Positions 55,019 through 61,000 of a DNA stretch of 64,000 bases are shown here, one piece after another (the first letter of the stretch is position 1; the number at the start of each line of letters is the position of its first letter). Made by a program: the position numbers and the translations under genes. Location of the stretch: NCBI RefSeq assembly GCF_000485595.1, contig NW_014577651.1, forward strand, positions 89,798 through 153,797, read 5' to 3'. The notes below the pieces were generated by a model that saw nothing but the letters and a program-made list of their open reading frames with translations, was not told the origin of the DNA and made no database searches. This stretch comes from Priapulus caudatus. Its lineage: Eukaryota; Priapulida; Priapulimorpha; Priapulimorphida; Priapulidae.

Positions 55019-58000
55019 CTCCTCCCTCTCTCCCTCTCTCCCTCTCTCCACTCTCTCGCTCTCTCCCTCTCTCCTCTCTCCGCCTCCCTCCCTCTCTCCT
55101 CTCTCTCTTCCATCGTACGTAGTATAGTAACAAGTTAACAACTATTTGCAAGACAGAATAGGTAAGCACTCGTCCATTTACCTACACAAGCCTACAGGCT
55201 GAAATAGAGAGCTGCCACCTGTACCTAATTAACGCAGGCAAAAACTACACCATACTATCCACCACCATGCACTGGCAGTGGCATATTAACACACTGACAG
55301 TACAGAAGCCATAGAAATTATACGATTTAAGGAGCATAACCTTCTTCAAGCAAATTTAGCTTTTGAAATTTCACTGTGACATTGTAGCTCATACATCCAG
55401 GCATGTATAGATTCTACTGGCAAACCCAGCAGTCAAATTCTTTCTAACACAGTAACAGTTAACAAATCCATGTTTAAATCCCTCCTCTTAAGGGTCAAAA
55501 GGTTATCAGACACTTACTCTTCGCACGTCAGTGGAAACACACATTTCATGGTCCTTTCAATAAAGCCATAAAATGCTAGGTCACCGCTGAAACAAAAAAG
55601 TTTTCCAATCGCTCCGTCACACCATGTCCTCAGAAAATGTCTAGAATCTGCCTGTGCTCATTGACCTTTGACCTGTGACCTCAATTTCGGACAGTGATGG
55701 CTTTTCCTACCATGATGCTATACACCGACTATCACGAGCCTAGGTCGAGCCGTTTAGATTTGTGCTGCAATTCTGCATTTCCTCCTATACCTTAAGTTAA
55801 GGAGGAATGTTCCCCTTCTTTTACACCTCTTGACCTTTGACCTTTGACCCCAGCTTCGACATCCCAACTCGTTTCGGATTACCCCCCCACGTCCCGACTT
55901 TCGAATCCGTACGTCGAGCCGTTTAGATTGTTGTGCCCAACTGTTGACGACTGCACGCACGGACGCACGCTCATGCGATTCTACAAGCTGCATCTGACTA
56001 TGTCAGATGAGCTAAAAATCGTGGAACAAAAAAGGTGCATGTTCAATTTTGCATCACGACGGCAAGTCGATGCCACGATGCTCAAAATTTCGTAGGACTG
56101 TCTTGCGACGACCCCCGATGACCCACGATTTGCCCAAATTTTTTGTCGTGTCGTGGCACAAATGCGTCGGGGGCTCGTTGTGATCGAGGCTTTACAAGTT
56201 CAACAAAATAGTACAAATGAATAAGTAAGTATAAACATAATTCAAATTATGTGAAACAGGTATAACATGTCATTACATAATTATAAATAAATAGAACAAA
56301 ACCGTACAACATACTTGCGAATTTTGTTATGTTAAATGTATAAATAACTCATAGATCGAAGGAAATAAAAAAATAAAGGGAGGCCGTCATCATAAGCTGA
56401 GCTTGACTATTACTAGGGCTGATAGGGTCTATGTCCCCCAGGGTGCTATCGGAGGGTACCCTGGGTATACGGTTCGATATATCAGAAAGTACCTCGGGGT
56501 ACTATACGATATGTCGCTGCGTACCCTGCATTGTCATACCGTACCCTGACTTTCAGCCAACTGGTCATGAAAATCATGCAGAACCATATACATATGGTTT
56601 TGCAGAAAAATGATAATTTTTAGTGGATGGCAACATTTTATGCTTCTCCCCTATATTGCTGGGTGAGGTATTACCGCCGCAAGGTATTGCCGCCGTCACG
56701 TGCATATTGATTTTTTTTTATTTGATGTCAATATCAAACCATTTTTATTTATGGTAATGATAGTATTACAATGATAACATTAAACGAGACTACTAGCTTT
56801 TATAAATTTTTTAAATTATTCATATTATTTGATGATTCATCAATTAATCTCAATATTTTTGCTGTTTCACAGACTGTGTCACAGTATGTGTGTGAAAGTC
56901 AGGGTACGGTGGGAAAATGCAGGGTACGCAGCGACATATCAGATAGTACCCCGAGGTACTTTCCGATATATCGAACCGTACCCAGGGTACCCTCCGATAG
57001 TACCCTGGGGGACATAGACCCTATCAGCACTACTAGGATGAGGCTTCAAGGGGAAAATCAAGCTTGTAATTTTTTACATAAAGGTGGGAGATAAAGATAA
57101 TAATAATAATAACAAATGTTAAGAGAATGTGTACTGTATAATAACGTATGTAACTTAAGTTTAGTCTTACTCTAGCTCTAGTAACTATAGCCCGCGTACA
57201 GTTGCCGCTGGCTATAGCCACTAGCATATAGTTACTAGAACTAGTCTTACTCTTAGTCTTACTGTTTTAGTCTACGCGTTCGGCCTGCTGCAGTTAGTCA
57301 GTGGGTTGTACACCTAGAGTTATATATGTAGCGTTTTAATATGTATGTACCATTAACAGATGCAGCCTCCAGTTTCTGCTTTGCAACTAATCCCCGCTGT
57401 TGCTTTGTGGAATCTAAAATACTTGTAGCATTTGCGGTGAAATCCAGCATCTCGTGGCAAGGCCAAGGGCACGGCATGCGGCCCAGCGGCAGTGACTCCA
57501 TGAGTATAGATGAAATTTTTCGCAGTTTGAGCTTGATTGCCCACTAAAACATTCCAAATTGCAACACTCCGTAGAAACGTGGTCCAAGTTAAATCTTTGA
57601 ACGGTGTAATTTCACTCTCAGAAACACCTGGGGTTGTGACAATAACACAGTATTTTCAATGGCTCCGTGGGAGCATTCATGTTGGAGTCCTTAGCCACAA
57701 CATATGTACAAACAGCGTAGTACGGCTCTTTGATTGGATTATTTACTTCGCTCTTAGCGCATGTGTTGCAACGCGGGACCTAATTGGACAATTCTCCGTC
57801 ATTTTACTACGCGTTGTCGGTGAATAATAAGCTGAATTTCCTCATTTTCCCTCAAAATTACTAAAAACCTCGCGGGCCTTAGACGTGGGATGAGATGAAA
57901 ATCGTTCTTTCCCTTTATTTACAAAAGATTTTCATGTTCTGCCGGGGAGGGGATCACAAGACTGAAAGAACGGAGAGGACGGCCTATAGTCTATATGGGC

Positions 58001-61000
58001 TATGTATTAGTCACGAGTGTTTGTTCACATCGAATGGAATAGCAAAATAGGAAGTATAATGCAGCAATTTAATCATAAAAAGTGAACAGAATCTCGTACA
58101 TTTTGTAAAAAAAAGTGGGCATAATTGTTTTATTTTTACCATTTATGGTGTAATCATTTTAAGTATACAGAGGTATCACCAGCTTCTATCCAATGTGACT
58201 GGATTTACATTTTGCTGAGTTATTTTTTGGAGATGAAAAGATTCCCAGACACACTCCCAGGCTCACTGTTCTCCTCCTTGCTTTCTCACCTCATTGCAGG
58301 TCGCAGCGAGAAGGACAACCGCTTTGCATTCAAGCAGATCAAGCTGCAGACGTTCGTCGGGCACAGCAGCAGCGTGCGTAGCATCGTCGCCCTCGACAAC
58401 GAAAACTCGTTCCTCAGTGCAAGCAAGGACCGCACCGTCAAACTGTGGTCGCTGCGCAGCCAGGGTGACGGTAGCGCATGCACGCCATGTCAGTGGACCT
58501 ACACAGGACACCGCAAGTCAAAGTCAGTGTTTGCAGTCGCTTTCCTTGAGTCGATGCGACTTGCTGCTTCTTGTGACGGCAGTGTGCACGTGAGTACTGA
58601 CCGAAGGCCTGGTGGAGACAACAAACTAAGCCGAGAAAATTCTGTTATATATTGCTACCTGTGTATTTAAAGCAGCTATCCAAGATCAAACCCAGGTATG
58701 GCCAACCATGCAGGTTTCCTCACAGCAGCCATGAGCCAATGAAGCAGTATGTGCATTTCAATGGTGGCAAACCATACTCTTGCAAAGTACCCTAGTTGAT
58801 CTATTGTACTTTTGTAGTGGCTGTCTTTGATCATTTGTTCAGATCTGGGATCCATTCATGGGTTCGTGCCTGCAGCAGTATGACAGCGCGATGCATGCTC
58901 CCATCACTGCTCTGCATGCGATGCCGCCACCATCACCAACATTCATCGTTGGTACAACCGATGCCACACTACGATTCATCGACTGCCGACAGCAGCGCTA
59001 CCTGCATGATTACAAAGTTACCACAGTACCAGCAGGTAAAATTTTTGGCAAAATATTGAAGCCCAGCTCATTACATGTGTTATGTGCGATGTTAATAGTA
59101 ATATCAGGAATATATAATATATTTGTGCACATAATAAACATTATAAAGTGTATACAATATATACATGTATACAATGTATCTATTCAAATATATATTTGTT
59201 TTCACTCCTGATATATTGTAAAGATACAGTAATACCATTTATAGATTATAGTTAGATCAAAAGAGATTGATTGGTTGATTATTATCACTTGATGATGCTA
59301 TGATTGATGATTGATGTTTGTGATGCTATGATTGATGATTGATGTTTGAGTACCACAATTAATATTGGTTGGTTTCAGGCTTTATACGTAGCATTGCCGT
59401 CAGCCCAAACAGTAATTGGATTGCAGTAGGCCTTACTTCAGGTGTCATCTCGGTATTAGACACACGGACAGGCATGCTACTAGGCACCTGGAAGGGACAT
59501 GATAGTGACATACTGCAGGTTGGTGCCATACTACACATAAGATTATAGGGAAATATTTTATAACAAGTGCCGCAGAGCGACAGGGCTCATCTGGTGTCTG
59601 GTGTTCTGCTGATAAATTCATTTGTGCATAGCAAGACGTCCTATACATACGTTCATTTCTAACCCCAAAAAACAACACTTCAAACTAGTGTAATAACATT
59701 CCGATAGATGGTGGGCCGCTATCAAAGGCATCGTTGCATCGGTCAGCCAAAGCATTGCAGCAATGGCAGCTGTCAATGTGACGACGGATTGCAAAAAGCA
59801 GGAGCGAATAATTACCATATTATTACTATACATAACGTGCGTTCTATGGTGTCAGGTAATAAGGTACCTTAAACCCCTTGCGAGGCACATCTGGCTCGTT
59901 AAAAATAGCTCAATGGTTGATACAACCAGAGCAGCTCGTCCAAGATTACAATTTACAGCAATACGATAGCAAATATCTGTAAACTAATTTCAGTACAAGG
60001 TAGGCCAGTGATTAGTGGGCCGAATAAGCTCAAGAACGTACACACTTGCATCTATATTGGTGCCAAAATTTGATGAGAAAATTAAGTCTGGGAAATCCGC
60101 AGCCTCACTCCTGGGTAATTATTTGAGTGCTAGTGACTGTATTCCAACTATTCATAATGTACACTACAGAATCTCATATATTATAAGTCATCTCATTATC
60201 TCCTAAGTAAGCGATGTTCAAGTAAGAGTTATGTGTGGAATTTCACTGTAAAATGGGAGCTTTCCACAACCACAGGTTCTCGCCAACGCAGTTGAGAAAC
60301 AAATCAATGTTTAACCCTCCTCTTGAGGGTCAAAAGGTTATCCGACACACGTAACGCTCTTCGCACGTCAGCAGAAAGTACATTTCATGGTCCTTTCAAT
60401 AAAGCCATAAAAATGCTAGGTCACTGCTGAAACAAAAAAGTTTATTAATCGCTCCGTCAGACCATGTCCTCAGAAAATGTCTAAAATCTGCCCTGTGCCC
60501 CATTGACCTTTGACCTCCAATTTAGGCACAGTGATGGCTTTTCCTACCATGATGCTATACACCGACTATCACAAGCCTAGGTCGAACCGTTTAGATTTGT
60601 GCCGCAATTCTGCATTTCTTCTCTATATCTTAAGTTAAGGAGGGAATGTTCCCCCTTCTTTTACATCTCTTGACCTTTGACCTTTGACCCCCAGCTTCGA
60701 CATTCCAAATTGTTTTGGCAATCCCCCCAACGTCCCGAATATCGTGGCCGTACATCAAGCGGTTAAGATTTGTGCCCAACTGTTGACGCACGCACGCACG
60801 CTCATGCGATTCTACAACTGACTATGTCAGATGAGCTAAAAATGCACATCTATGTCAGTGTGGTAGACCACAACACATTTCAACAACGCCTTGCTATTGT
60901 AAAAGACCAGGAGTTCTACGGTGTAAATATGTTTCAGGTAAAATGCTTCAACAGTAACCACTTTGTGACGACGTCACTCGACCACCACATGTCTCTGTGG

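Noticed and set aside
53980-55122. 380-residue Ser-Leu-rich open frame and its Arg-Glu-rich reverse
   Set aside because: CT-rich satellite without stops. No start context, domain or splice support.
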